NCBI GenBank assembly: GCA_039105265.1
Contig: JAPFFF010000002.1
Coordinates: 9,362,001-9,426,000 of the forward strand
Direction of reading: 5' to 3'
DNA: 64,000 bases
Origin: Tritrichomonas musculus
Lineage: Eukaryota; Parabasalia; Tritrichomonadida; Tritrichomonadidae
Within the stretch, counting starts at the first letter, position 1. Each line of letters starts with the position of its first letter. Below the pieces are notes generated by a model. It was not told the DNA's origin. It worked only from the letters and a program-made list of their open reading frames with translations, and searched no databases. The position numbers and the translations under genes are program-made. This document shows, piece by piece, positions 21,499-33,000 of the stretch.

Positions 21499-21572
21499 TA
21501 ACGGAAATATCCACTTTAATAACGGAAAAGTTCATTATGATTACGGAAAAATTCGATTTCATAACGGAAAGT
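21499..21572. repeat. Four 20-21-bp units containing ACGGAAA
   Basis: ACGGAAA recurs at 21501, 21522, 21543 and 21563, a period of 21, 21 and 20 bases, each preceded by TWA or TTA. The intervening bases are not conserved. It lies between the ubiquitin-fold gene and the LRR relic. It could be spaced binding sites or a young tandem repeat. Confidence 0.55.
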
Positions 21573-21751
21573 GTAACCATTTTTTGTGAAAATCTTTTTT
21601 ATAAAGCATTCATTTAAAAATCATGACTTTATTTAATAAATTATAAATAAAAAGATTTAAAATCATCATAAATATGAAATAGATACCGAAAATGTGGAAA
21701 TTAACATAAAGAAACTTTTTTTTCAAAAAATATCATCAAAAATTTTTTCTC

Positions 21752-22636
21752 ATAAAAATTGAATTTAATGGAATTGAAGAAATAACAATTCCTCACAGTG
21801 TTTCATTAATTGATGAAAATGCATTCAAATGTTGCAAAAAGTTGAAAAAAGTAAATATTGGAATAGACATTAAATTAACTGAAATCAAAAAGGGAGCATT
21901 TGATAATACTGCCATTGAAACTATACTATTTCCATCAACATTAACAATCATTGAAGATTTTGCTTTCTACGAATGACTAAAATTAAAAACTGTTGATAAT
22001 CATTCAAATAGAATTGTTTTTGGATATAAATCATTTTATTATTCAGCAATAAAAGATATTAAGTTTCCGTCAGATTCGATTTGAGACAGATAGATACACA
22101 AACTTGTAATTAATATCATATAAATAATGGTAAATATTATTATATAATTTAATTTATATAAACTCTGTTTTATGTTGAAAAAAATTAAATTTTGTATTTT
22201 TAAATTTTTTTTCTAAAAAAAAAAGCGTTACCACTTTAAATACCGTTACCATATTAAAAACACTACTGTAAACAAAATTGGAAGTTTTGCTTTTTATGGA
22301 TGCAGTAACTTGAAAGAATTATCAATACCAAATAATATTAAATCAATTCCATTCAAATGTTTTGAATTTTCTGGTTTACTTGAATTTATTTTTCCAAATT
22401 CAACTCAAAAAGTTGATAAAAATGCATTTTTCAATTGTATGAATTTAACAAAAATTAAATTCAATGAGGGATTGATTGAGCTTGATGATTCTTCTTTTGC
22501 TAATAATAATTCTTTACAAAGTATTGATTTACCAAATTCTTTAGAAAAAATTAATACTCGTGTTTTTGCCAATTACATCAATTTCAATAATTTCGAAAGT
22601 GATCAATCCAATACTTTTGAAACCAATATTCTATAA
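21752..22636 (+). pseudogene. Broken BspA-type leucine-rich repeat gene
   Basis: The plus strand encodes BspA/TpLRR repeats in pieces. The segment 21752-22083 reads GIEEITIPHSVSLIDENAFK, then TAIETILFPSTLTIIEDFAF, and contains in-frame stops near 21976 and 22081. After a 170-bp AT-rich gap, 22265-22636 reads KIGSFAFYGCSNLKELSIPN to LPNSLEKINTRVF and ends at a stop. Intact family members carry long LRR arrays and are often surface or adhesion proteins in trichomonads, or the LRR arm of larger fusions as at 49001-50149. No start codon or N-terminal domain remains. Confidence 0.75.
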
Positions 22637-22792
22637 ATAAAATACTTATATGATTGATAATATATTTATATTAATAAAATCTAAAAAAAACTTTAATTCA
22701 TATAGAAAAATCATTATTTAGTAAAAAAGACTCTAAAGTTACTGAGCTTCAAACCTTTTTAAGAATGCTTCTAACTTCAAGTAATTTGAAAT

Positions 22793-22886
22793 CTATGGTA
22801 TTTTTCCCCTTATTGATAGAAGTTCAACTATTTCTTGATAATTTTTCTTTTTTGCATAATCAATGGCAGCTGTGTAAGTTTTTCTA
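22793..22886 (-). pseudogene. Terminal ankyrin segment of the DUF3447 gene (possible last exon)
   Basis: On the minus strand the sequence leaves the 25-bp array and encodes RKTYTAAIDYAKKKNYQEI then VELLSIRGKIP and a stop at 22793-22795. This is an ordinary terminal ankyrin repeat. It begins after ACTTACACAG, which resembles the trichomonad fused branch-point/3' splice motif (ACTAACACACAG). It is placed and oriented as the 3' end of the gene starting at 25984. Whether it is joined by splicing or is a stranded remnant cannot be told from sequence alone. Confidence 0.55.
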
Positions 22887-23441
22887 TGAAATTTCAAAAA
22901 TGAATAAAACCGAATTCCATAGAAAGATATGATTTAGAATTGCATTGAAAGATATGATTTTGAATACAATTGAAAGATATGTTTTTGAATTCCATTGAAA
23001 GATATGGCTGTGAATTCTATTGAAAAATATGAGTTTGAATTTTATTGAAAGATATGAGTTTGAATATAATTGAAAGATATGAGTTTGAATTTTATTGAAA
23101 AATATGAGTTTGAATATAATTGAAAGATATGATTTTGAATTTCATTGAAAGATATGATTTTGAATTTTATTGAAAGATATGATTTTGAATTTCATTGAAA
23201 AATAGGATTTTGAATTTCATTGAAAGATATGATTTTGAATTTCATTGAAAGACATGCTTTAGAATTTTATTGAAATATATGATTTTGAATTTTATTGAAA
23301 GATATGAGTTCGAATTTTATTGAAAGATATGATTTTAAATCCAATTGAAAGAAATGATTTTGAATGTAATTGAAAGATATGAGTTTTAATTTCATTGAAA
23401 GATATCATTTTGAATATTATTGAAAGATATGATTTTGAATT

Positions 23442-23633
23442 CTATTGAATGATATAGTTTTGAATTCTATTGAAAAATATGATTTTGAATTTTATAAAAA
23501 TAATATTTAAAATATACCCAAGATTGATATCAAGTTTATTATGAGTTAATAAAAGTTTGACGATTTCAATGTTTTCTTTTTCAACTGCTAAATATAATGC
23601 TGTTTTATTAAAATATATTATATTGAATTTCAT
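23442..23633 (-). pseudogene. Ankyrin fragment (copy B) inside the 25-bp array
   Basis: Encodes KTALYLAVEKENIEIVKLLL then THNKLDINLGYI, one ankyrin repeat, before running back into the 25-bp repeat. The 63-residue open translation is identical to that of copy A 763 bp away. The repeat core follows AATAAAACAG, like the other ankyrin segments. It may be an internal exon or a captured remnant; on its own it is not a gene. Confidence 0.6.
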
Positions 23634-24204
23634 TGAAAGATATAATTTTAAATTTCATTGAATGATATGATTTTGAATTATATTGAAAGATATGAGTTTG
23701 AATCCAATTGAAAGATATGATTTTGAATTTTATTGAAAGATATGATTTTGAATTTCATTGAAAGATATGAGTTTGAATCCAATTGAAAGATATGGTTGTG
23801 AATTGTATTGAAAGATATGTTTGTGAATCCAATTGAAAGATATGGTTGTGAATTCTATTGAAAGATATGATTTTGAATTTTATTGAAAGATATGAGTTTG
23901 AATTTTATTGAAAGATATGAGTTTGAATATAATTGAAAAATATGATTTTGAATCCAATTGAAAGAAATGGTTGTGAATTATATTGAAAAATATGAGTTTG
24001 AATTTCATTGAAAGATATGAGTTTGAATTCCATTGAAAGACATGAGTTTGAATTTCATTGAAAGATATGAGTTTGAATCCAATTGAAAGATATGATTTTG
24101 AATTTTATTGAAAGATATGATTTTGAATTTCATTGAAAGATATGAGTTTGAATTTCATCGAAAGATATCATTTTGAATTTTGTTGAAAGATATGATTTTG
24201 AATT

Positions 24205-24396
24205 CTATTGAATGATATAGTTTTGAATTCTATTGAAAAATATGATTTTGAATTTTATAAAAATAATATTTAAAATATATCCAAGATTGATATCAAGTTT
24301 ATTATGAGTTAATAAAAGTTTGACGATTTCAATGTTTTCTTTTTCAACTGCTAAATATAATGCTGTTTTATTAAAATATATTATATTGAATTTCAT
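24205..24396 (-). pseudogene. Ankyrin fragment (copy A) inside the 25-bp array
   Basis: Same 63-residue open translation as copy B. Nucleotide differences are limited to one or two bases in the core, and the flanking array variants match as well, so both arose by one recent duplication of roughly 760 bp. The direction agrees with the DUF3447 gene upstream. Confidence 0.6.
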
Positions 24397-24742
24397 TGAA
24401 AGATAAAATTTTAAATTTCATTGAATGATATGATTTTGAATTATATTGAAAGATATGATTTTGAATTTCATTGAAAGATATGTTTTTGAATTTTATTGAA
24501 AGATATGATTTTGAATTATATTGAAAGATATGATTTTGAATTTCATTGAAAGATATGTTTTTGAATTTTATTGAAAGATATGATTTTGAATTTCATTGAA
24601 AGATATGTTTTTGAATTTTATTGAAAGATATGATTTTGAATTTCATTGAAAGATATGATTTTGAATTGTATTAAAAGATGTAATTTTGAATTGTATTGAA
24701 AGATATGATTTTGAATTTCATTGAAAGATATGATTGTGAATC

Positions 24743-25984
24743 TTATTGAAAGATATGATTTTGAATTTCATTGAAAGATATGATTGTGAATCTTATTGAA
24801 AGATATGATTGTGAATTGTGTCGAACTATAAGAATTAGAATTATTTTGTTATTGATATTGATACCTTTATTTTTAAGAAGATCATCAATAAATAAATAAT
24901 AATCGTGTGCGCATAAACAGCAAAAAGATGACTCATTTACATGCTCTTTTTGTAAAAGTCCAAAATTATAATATTTTAAGCTTTGAATGAAGGTTTCACT
25001 AGATATTTGATCACCGTTTTGTATATAATTGTTGAAAAAATAATCTGCAATTCCGTTGTGATTGCACTTGATTGACTCCCAAAAGCAGCCATTGTACGAC
25101 TTTTCTTCTGCTGGCTCGACGTGGCAATTCTCGAGGAAGTGGATGAGCTCTGCATTTTGGCTGTGAATTGCGTAGAGCCACAGCGACGGCACTATCTCCA
25201 CTCCTTTCTTTTGCAAGTATTTGATAATTTGCATCGACCCGAAGAACGCAGCGTACTCCATCAGCGTGACTCCGCTTTCGCTGTCTGATTCGTTCAGCTT
25301 TTTGAGTAGAAACGAGTTTGTTTCGTAGATCGACAGCTCGATTCGCGATCTAAGCGGGAAGTTTTTCTGGTTCGTCCACGCAACGAAGTCTTTGGAGTTG
25401 TCGTCGCGAATCAGCCCGCAGATGTAGCTCTCGTTTTCGCCGATTTTTCGGAATTCGTGAAACCTATCGGGCATGCTTTTGCTGATATCTTCGACCCACC
25501 CGTTTTCATTGTCGTCATTATCGTGTTTTGGGAACCAGTTTTTGTCCTTGAAGGCCGATATTTCTGGCGCAAAGTACTGCGGATACTTATTTTTAACGTA
25601 CTTTTCGTTGGTTATTTTTTTGGCTACGTATTCGTCGAAAATAAGCATCTTTTCTTCAATGAGAAACAGAAGAATTCGCTTGTCACGCTTGAAAATACTG
25701 AATATTTCCGAATTTAGGTAGTACTTGCTGATTTCGGATTTGAAGATCTGAATCACTCGCATGATTTTGTCGAAAAAGTCCTTCCCGCGGTGGTGGTTTG
25801 CGCAGACGCTTGCTACATGGTGTAAAAAAAGCCTCAGGGCGTGCTTGTTACCTCGTATTTTTTTTTCTTCTAATAGCAAAAATAGATTTTGAAAATTTGT
25901 TTCAACGTTTTCGTTATTTTCGATGAATTCAAGGAATTTGGACTGAATACTTTTAATCTCATCCAAGTATTTCTCAATGTTCAT
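24743..25984 (-). CDS. DUF3447/ankyrin protein, N-terminal part
   Basis: Starts at ATG 25984. Residues 1-380 match the trichomonad DUF3447 architecture: a helical N-terminal region, KYPQYFAPEISAF, WFPKHD, a RKIGENESYICGLIRDD core, TLMEYAAFFGSMQIIKYLQK, LWLYAIHSQNAELIHFLE, ESIKCNHNGIADYFF. The frame then enters the 25-bp array near 24830 and stops at 24743, before the usual run of ankyrin repeats. Those repeats are found as separate fragments further along the same strand. DUF3447 is found with ankyrin repeats and is thought to mediate protein binding. Bases 25060-25860 are strikingly GC-rich while both ends are AT-rich. Either an intron-containing gene or one broken by repeat growth. Confidence 0.75.
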   Translation of the reverse strand: MNIEKYLDEIKSIQSKFLEFIENNENVETNFQNLFLLLEEKKIRGNKHALRLFLHHVASVCANHHRGKDFFDKIMRVIQIFKSEISKYYLNSEIFSIFKRDKRILLFLIEEKMLIFDEYVAKKITNEKYVKNKYPQYFAPEISAFKDKNWFPKHDNDDNENGWVEDISKSMPDRFHEFRKIGENESYICGLIRDDNSKDFVAWTNQKNFPLRSRIELSIYETNSFLLKKLNESDSESGVTLMEYAAFFGSMQIIKYLQKKGVEIVPSLWLYAIHSQNAELIHFLENCHVEPAEEKSYNGCFWESIKCNHNGIADYFFNNYIQNGDQISSETFIQSLKYYNFGLLQKEHVNESSFCCLCAHDYYLFIDDLLKNKGININNKIILILIVRHNSQSYLSIRFTIISFNEIQNHIFQ

Positions 25985-27178
25985 TTGGAAAAGAAGTAAA
26001 TAAAAAAGTGTTTTAATTTTTTATTCAATTTATTTATTCAATAAATAAATGGTCAGAAAAACAAACTTTTCTGATTTTTACAAAACCCCTAACATTACCG
26101 TTTACAATTTTTCATCGATACCTGTAAAATATTTTTATCTCAACAAAATAATATATTTACTTAATTTAAAATATATATCATGCTTATTCACATCATATTA
26201 ATATTTATAGGATAATTTCAATCAGATATTTTGAAATTAAAATCTTAATATTTGCAATATTATATGTCAGAAATAGAATTACAATGTCTTCTGGTTAAAC
26301 ATTAGTAAATCCATTGTATAACTATAGGCTAGATGCATTTTCGTTTAAATTTTCGTTAAACTGAAATTTTATGATCATCATTTTTAAATACTTTTGAAAT
26401 AATTAAAACTTGTTAAAAATATTTGCTTGATTAATTTATATATTTAACACTTAATCCAATTCCAAAAGTTAAAATCAAAAATAATCGAAAGAATTAAATG
26501 TTATATTCCAAATATAAATGAAATAATCATTAATTTGTAATATATAATGTAAATAAATATATTTTTAATATTAGATATTTATTAAATCTTTTAAATGATT
26601 TTTAATAAAATTCTTAGCAAGATATAATGAATTATTCGAAAACTAGTATATTTTCAGTGGTTCATTTCACTGTTTATATGTTTAATAGATTTTACCGATG
26701 CTTAGAAATTTATTTGTAATTATTTACTTAAAATCTTATTAACTATGGTGAACATAACATAATCTATAAAAATAGTTGTATTAAACTCAGTTTTTGTGTC
26801 ATGATAAATGAACACATCTAGAGTTCTGATTTATTATTCCAAAATAAATGGAATAAATATGAATTCAATAAATAAAAGAATTTTAATTATTTTGGCAACT
26901 TAAATGATTTTAGTTCTTCAAATATTATCTTAATTTTTGATCTTTTCTAAAATCATAAAATAAATTTGGTTTTATTTAATGTAATATCTTTTTTTAATGT
27001 TTAATAAAAAAGTAAATAAATATAAAATCATTAATATGTCAAGATAATAGAGATTCAATTAAATTTTATGTTGAAAATTGGTTATGTTAAAATAGATAAC
27101 TAAAAATATTTTTATTTATTTTCAAAATAATATTCAGAAATTTAATTGAATATTTGAGCATTTCGGGTTAGAAAAACG
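25985..27178. other. AT-rich intergenic region
   Basis: The first part of a 4.1-kb gene-free stretch. The 75 bases next to the DUF3447 start (AGAAGTAAATAAAAAAGTGT onward to TGGTCAGAAAA) recur at 28489-28553. Nothing else was recognised. Confidence 0.5.
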
Positions 27179-27186
27179 AGTTATTT

Positions 27187-27895
27187 AGATGTACCTTCAC
27201 TCAAAAAAAACGAACTTTTTTTCTGAATTTTAAAAGCTTGATAAGTCCATGGATAATAAAGTTTTGTAGGTAAAATTATGATATGAAATTATTCCAAGCA
27301 TGAACTTTATGTTGGATTGTTACTGACGCAAAATTAAATTTGGTGTGCAAAATATATCAACATTTTCAATATCTCCAAAAGTAGAATTTTTCAAGTGATT
27401 TTTATGATTTAAAATCAAATTTCATTGTTATCTAGCAAGATATGCAAATTTTGGGAGCTGTTGAAACGGCCATTTTTTCCAAAAACAGCTTTCAAGTTCT
27501 CTCTTTTTCAGAACTTAACGTATTAGTATAAACGATCATTTCTCAGAAATTTCTAAAATTTGAATAGCGATTCTCTTATTAAACTTTTTCTTTATAACTA
27601 ATCATAAATTAAAACCTTTTTATTTAATAACCTAATACAAGAAAAGAAAAAACAGAATTTCTAATTATGAATAGGAAAGAAGCAAATATTATTATTTTTA
27701 TTATCAGAAACTTTTTGAATATATTTTATTTTGTGAGGTATACAAATTAAAAAAATATAAATATCTCTAAATTCACCGATGGAAGTTGAAAAATAATTTG
27801 ATAAATATACTTTAATACTGATTTATAAAAATATAAAATAAAATAAATTGTTTGAAAAATTCAGCAAAAAAAATTGGAAGAGTGATGGTACATCT
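27187..27895. mobile_element. MITE with 16-bp TIRs and perfect 8-bp target duplication (hAT-like)
   Basis: A 709-bp non-coding element. The left end AGATGTACCTTCACTC (27187) and the inverted right end AGATGTACCATCACTC (ending 27895) match at 15 of 16 bases. AGTTATTT flanks it on both sides (27179-27186 and 27896-27903). The first nine TIR bases equal those of the element at 19753, so the two belong to one family mobilised by the same transposase type, with different internal sequence. Confidence 0.85.
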
Positions 27896-29285
27896 AGTTA
27901 TTTTGAATTGCTCTTCAGAATATTTGAGCTACCGGGTTAGAAAAACGAGTTGTTTTGTATAAAGTGATTATTTAGATTTGAAATATTTTTATATTAATAA
28001 ATATATCATAGTTAGTAAATATATATAGCTTTTTATAATATATAATTTTATATAAATATAATAAATTTTTAATTAATATATATATCTAATTTTTAGTTAT
28101 TTTAATTTTTAAATTCCTAATATATTAAAAATAAATAAACAAGTATTCTTTATAGCAGTGCTAATATCTTATATAAGTATGATAATATAGGAAATATAAA
28201 GAAACAAAATACTTTTTAAATAATCATTTAAATATCTCTTTAATAATGCATTTATTGGCAATATGGTTAAATTAACTTTTGTTTAGTATTATATATAGAA
28301 AACAAATGCATAAATAAATATTCATTTTATCACAAAAACCAAAATGTGAGGGTTTTTTGATTTCAATAAAGATATATGTATGGTTCTTTTAAATTTCAAT
28401 CAGTTTCTTAAATTTATAGAATGCAAACGATCATGCTGTTTTTATCGAATTTAAATAGACACAAGATTGATATCTGATGTTTTTTTTTTGAAAAAGAAGT
28501 AAATAAAAAAGTGTTTCAATTATAAATTCAATAAATAAATGGTCAGAAAATTGATATAATTAATTCAATTTTATCTTTCAAATACAATTATATTTATATT
28601 ATAGTTTCCTGTTAATAACAAGCTTTTGCCATTTGCATTGACTGTTTATTTTTATTTTTATTTTTTTGGAAACAACATTACTTTTGTTGATTTTAGTTAT
28701 CATAAAAACTTATGAAATGAATAGCATGCTTTTTCATATTTTATGAATTATATTATTCATGAAATATCATTTTTGAAAATTAAAAAAAAACTTCAATCAA
28801 AAAATATCTATGAATTAGGAGGCCGTCGACAAAAAATTTTTAATCCTGATATCATGGTTACTATATGAATATATAATAGTATTCATAGATGCTTAATTCA
28901 TCAAAATATTAGAAATTTTTCGACTCATTCAGAGATATTATTATTTTAATATTTTAACGTACTCTCAGAAATGATATCAAAAAGTTTTATTTTTTCTGAA
29001 TTTTTTTTTCGTAAATAATTAAAATACATCATTATATTTTCAATATATTATAAAATAAATATATTAAATAAAATATATTATATAATGGATGTTGAATTAT
29101 GCAAACAAAAGAACTTTTATGATATAAAACTTATCTTCATATAAATGTTATTAAGAAAAAATTAAAAAATTTGCATTTGATTTCAATCAAATATGAAATC
29201 ATTTCATATTTTAAAATGAATAAAAAAGGATATTTTTATTGTTTTTTGGAATAATGATGCTTTTTATAAAAAACAATTTATTCTT
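27896..29285. other. AT-rich intergenic region with an orphan copy of a DUF3447 5' flank
   Basis: At 28489-28553 the words AAGAAGTAAATAAAAAAGTG and AATAAATGGTCAGAAAA repeat the sequence found immediately upstream of the DUF3447 start at 25984, but no coding region follows. Also, GGGTTAGAAAAACGAGTT at about 27942-27959 is a direct copy of 27165-27182 outside the MITE. No gene was seen. Confidence 0.55.
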
Positions 29286-29293
29286 ATTAAGTA

Positions 29294-29749
29294 TAGGCTT
29301 GTTATTCTGATATCAATTATCAGGTTTGGCACTTTTTTTAACTCAGATAATCGATAATAAAATTCTATCGATTGGAACTTTTAATTGATGAATTTGATTA
29401 TCAAGTATGAAATGTGATACAAAAAAAATATGCTTTTGATATCGAATCTTGATTAATCGAAATTAATACCTGAAAAAACCATTGAAAATAGTATTTTAAT
29501 GGCATAAAATAAATATATTCTAACTTATTATGTAAAAGAATCAGCTTTTATTAAATTTTATAACGGATTTGTGAAGTAATCAGTTAAAAAAGTTTACAAA
29601 ATTTTGATACGTTAAAACAATTTCAATATTGATAATCGATCTTTTATTTTTATTCATTATTGATATCAGAGAATAAATTTTTGATTTGATATTGATATCA
29701 GAAAAATGGATCAATTATCGATATCGAAAATCGAGACTTAACAAGCCTA
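29294..29749. mobile_element. MITE of the TAGGCTTGTTA family with 8-bp target duplication
   Basis: A 456-bp non-coding element ending in TAGGCTTGTTA (29294-29304) and its exact inverse TAACAAGCCTA (29739-29749), flanked on both sides by ATTAAGTA (29286-29293 and 29750-29757). Inside are many GATATC and ATCGAT words that can pair with each other. Eight-base duplication and the TAGGC-type start again indicate the hAT superfamily, but a family separate from the AGATGTACC elements. Confidence 0.85.
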
Positions 29750-30090
29750 ATTAAGTACTTAACTAAAAGACATAAAAGAATAATAATTTGGCTGAGAAAT
29801 GCGTTTATTTATAGTAAAAGGTTTAAAAACTAAGCATGATAAAAATATTCGAGCCAACACTTTTATGTCCAAGCAATGGAAACAAGAGATATGATAGTTT
29901 TACTACCGTTGACTTCTTATTTAATGATTGCTTACCTGACATTAAGAATAAATATTGAATAAAAATACGTTAAAAAAATCTGCCAACTTCCTCCTTATGA
30001 ATTCTTGAAAAAACTTCAATCTAAAATCTTGAAAAAATCAAAAAGAAAGTGGTTATCCATTTTTACTGCAATTACGAATTACGATTCCTG

Positions 30091-33000
30091 TTAAATTTTT
30101 TTGAATTTATCTTCAATAAATTCTGATGCACGATCAATTCCATTATCAGATAAACTTTTAAGAATTTTATATGAATCATCAAGATTCCTTTTGCATCCTC
30201 TCCCATAATATTTCATTATACCAACGAAATATTTTGCAATAGGATGATTTATTTCACTAATAAGTGTAAAATATTTAAAAGCCTGTTCATATTGTTTTGA
30301 TTTATAAAGACAAACAGCGTATTCTAATGGAATTGCACAATTTCCTGTTTTGATCAAAATATTAAAATACTTAAAAATATTTTCCGTGTCATTTTGAAGC
30401 GAATATTTCTTGGCAAGTAATTCCAATTTCTCAATATTTTTTTCATTAATTTCATATGAATTACAAAAATTGTTATTTAAACTATCATCTTTTTCTTCAA
30501 TTTTAATAGATTTTATTTGCTTTTCAACGATTTTTATATATTGGAAATAATCATCTTTATTGATATTACTTGTAATAAATTGAGGATCTGTTTTTAAATT
30601 GGTAACAATTTGATCAAATGTTGGCCTGTCATTAGCATTTTGAGACCAACATTTTTCAATGAGATAACGATAACTATTGGGAATTGTTTTTTTGATTTCT
30701 GGTCTTTTGTGATTTATAACGACTTCATTAAATATTTGATTATTATTAGTAATATTTTGAAATGGAATTTCATTTGTTAAAATTTCAAAAACAATAAAAG
30801 AAAATGCATACACATCGCTTGATTTTGAGTATTCGTTTGATTGCAATACTTCTGGTGCCGAATATATCGGAATTGCTTTAACACATGAAATAGTTTGAAC
30901 AGTTATATCTTCAGAGCTTGGGAAACGTGTTGATAAACCAAAATCACCAATTTTTGGTGTTAAAATTTCATCAAGATAAATGGTTGATGTTTTTAAAGAA
31001 CGATGAATTATATTTTTTGAATGTAAATATGACATAGCAGAAGCAATTCCGAAAATATTGATCAATTTTTTGGTTTCGTTCCAGCCATCAATTGATTTAC
31101 CAATTCTTTCATGATGAAGAATATCTTCTAAAGAACCATTACAGACATACTCAGTAACAATTACTGGTTTCCTTGATTTTTTAAAATCTAAAGGACTGTA
31201 TCCAATAAATTTCAATAAAGATGGATGATTCAATTCTATAATTATCTTTAATTCAGGAGAAAAATTATTCAAATCATCTTTTGGAATTTTTTTGGTTTTC
31301 AAAATCGATATTTGTCCTGAAAATAGTAAACCTGTATCAATTTCTTGTAACTTGTATAATTTTGAGAATTCACCTTTAGATATAATATCTTTTCTTTTAT
31401 ATTTTGCTAAATCTATGAAAATATTTTCCTCTGTTTCAATGATATCATTTTCTTCGACTTTATTCGAACTTTTGTTATTAAATGAAACTTTATTAGCAAA
31501 GTTACAAATACTTTGATTCTCTGTGTTTTCTTGTACACATTCATTTACATTTCCTTTAATACTATATATGTAATTATGAAATTCTTCTTCGTCAACATTT
31601 TGTGTTAAAAATTGCTTATCAGTCTCAAGTTTTTTAACAACATCATCAATTTTAGGTCTAAAATCAGGATTTTGGCACCAACAATTTTCGATTAGTTTTC
31701 GATAACAATAAGGAATTGGGTATTTTATATTAGGACGATAACCTTTACTTAATTTAAGCATAAGCTGAAAAATATTGATACTTTGAAAAGGAATTTCATT
31801 TGTCATTATTTCATACATAATCATTCCAAACGAATAAACATCACCTGATTTTGTGTATATATTTGAATCGATTACTTCTGGTGCGCAATAAGAATAAGTT
31901 CCTTTAAATCCTGATGTCTTTGGCGTTTTTCTCCATTTGTCGTATTTATCTTGTTCAGTTAGTTTTTTAGATAATCCAAAATCTGCTATTTTAGGATATA
32001 AATAATCATCCAATAAAATATTTGCTGGCTTTAAATCTCGGTGAATTATATCTTGACGATGTAAATATGATAAACCTGAAGCAATACCATAAATATTAAT
32101 AAGTTTTTTGGTATCATCCCACTCATGAATTCCAAAACCTTTTCTTTCTTTTTCAAGAATTTTGTCCAAAGATCCATTTGATGCATATTCAGTAACTATG
32201 ACAGGTTTTTGTTTATTTTTAAAATTAATAGGACTGAATCCGATGTAACTTAAAATTGTTGGATGATTTAATTGGGAAATAATGTTAATTTCTCTTGATA
32301 AATCAATGATTGTATCATTTCTGCTTTGATCGATTTCAAGTTTTGATATTTTTGCTGCATATAATGTACCTTCATCTTTTTCACGCAATTGATAAACAAC
32401 ACCAAAGCCACCTTCACCAATTTTCTGTTGTCGTTCATACTTTTGCAAATCTAATGATCCCATATTTATTAAAAAGTTTTGTTTGAATGGATCTTGAATA
32501 TTTTTAAAATCTATATGAACTTTACGAAATGTTTTATTTGTTGTTTTAATAAAGTCATCAACTTGCAAATCATTTTTAGTTGATTGTGCTTTTTCAATGA
32601 AATTAATATAATTTAAATATTCTTCTTTATCTATATTTTCATTAATAAATTCTGAATTTGTTTTTAAATGATATGTAATTTCATCGAAAGTCGGTCTTTC
32701 TTTTGGTTCATGCGCCCAGCATTTTTCAATAAGTTTTCTATAACAACAAGGAACTGATTCATTAAATGTTGGACGAAGTTTTCCACTTAATACTTGCCGT
32801 TTTATTTCTTTACTTTTTTCTGGAAATGGGTTTTGATTTGATATTAATACATATGTAATAATTGCAAAAGAATACACATCACCTGCTGAACTATCCTTAT
32901 AATAATTACTATGTTCAAGAGAAGTATAAAATCCGTTATTAAAATTATTCGTGAAAGAAATTAATTGATTAATGTCAGGAATTGGATTTGTTGACAAATT

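Larger units (their letters stand above)
22888..24827. repeat. 25-bp minisatellite, about 65 units, inside a DUF3447/ankyrin gene
   Basis: The unit on the plus strand is GAAAGATATG + ATTTTGAATT + TCATT (25 bases), in variants such as GAGTTTGAATCCAATT and GGTTGTGAATTCTATT. Three blocks (about 22888-23500, 23634-24262 and 24397-24827) flank two nearly identical ankyrin-coding fragments 763 bp apart, showing a recent higher-order duplication. Twenty-five is not a multiple of three, and common variants create TGA or TAA every third unit, so the array cannot be translated through. It is not a CRISPR: units are contiguous with no unique spacers. Confidence 0.9.

Noticed and set aside
22888-24827. 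The regular repeat array considered as a CRISPR
   Set aside because: The 25-bp units are contiguous with small variations and there are no unique spacers; the genome is eukaryotic. It is a minisatellite.
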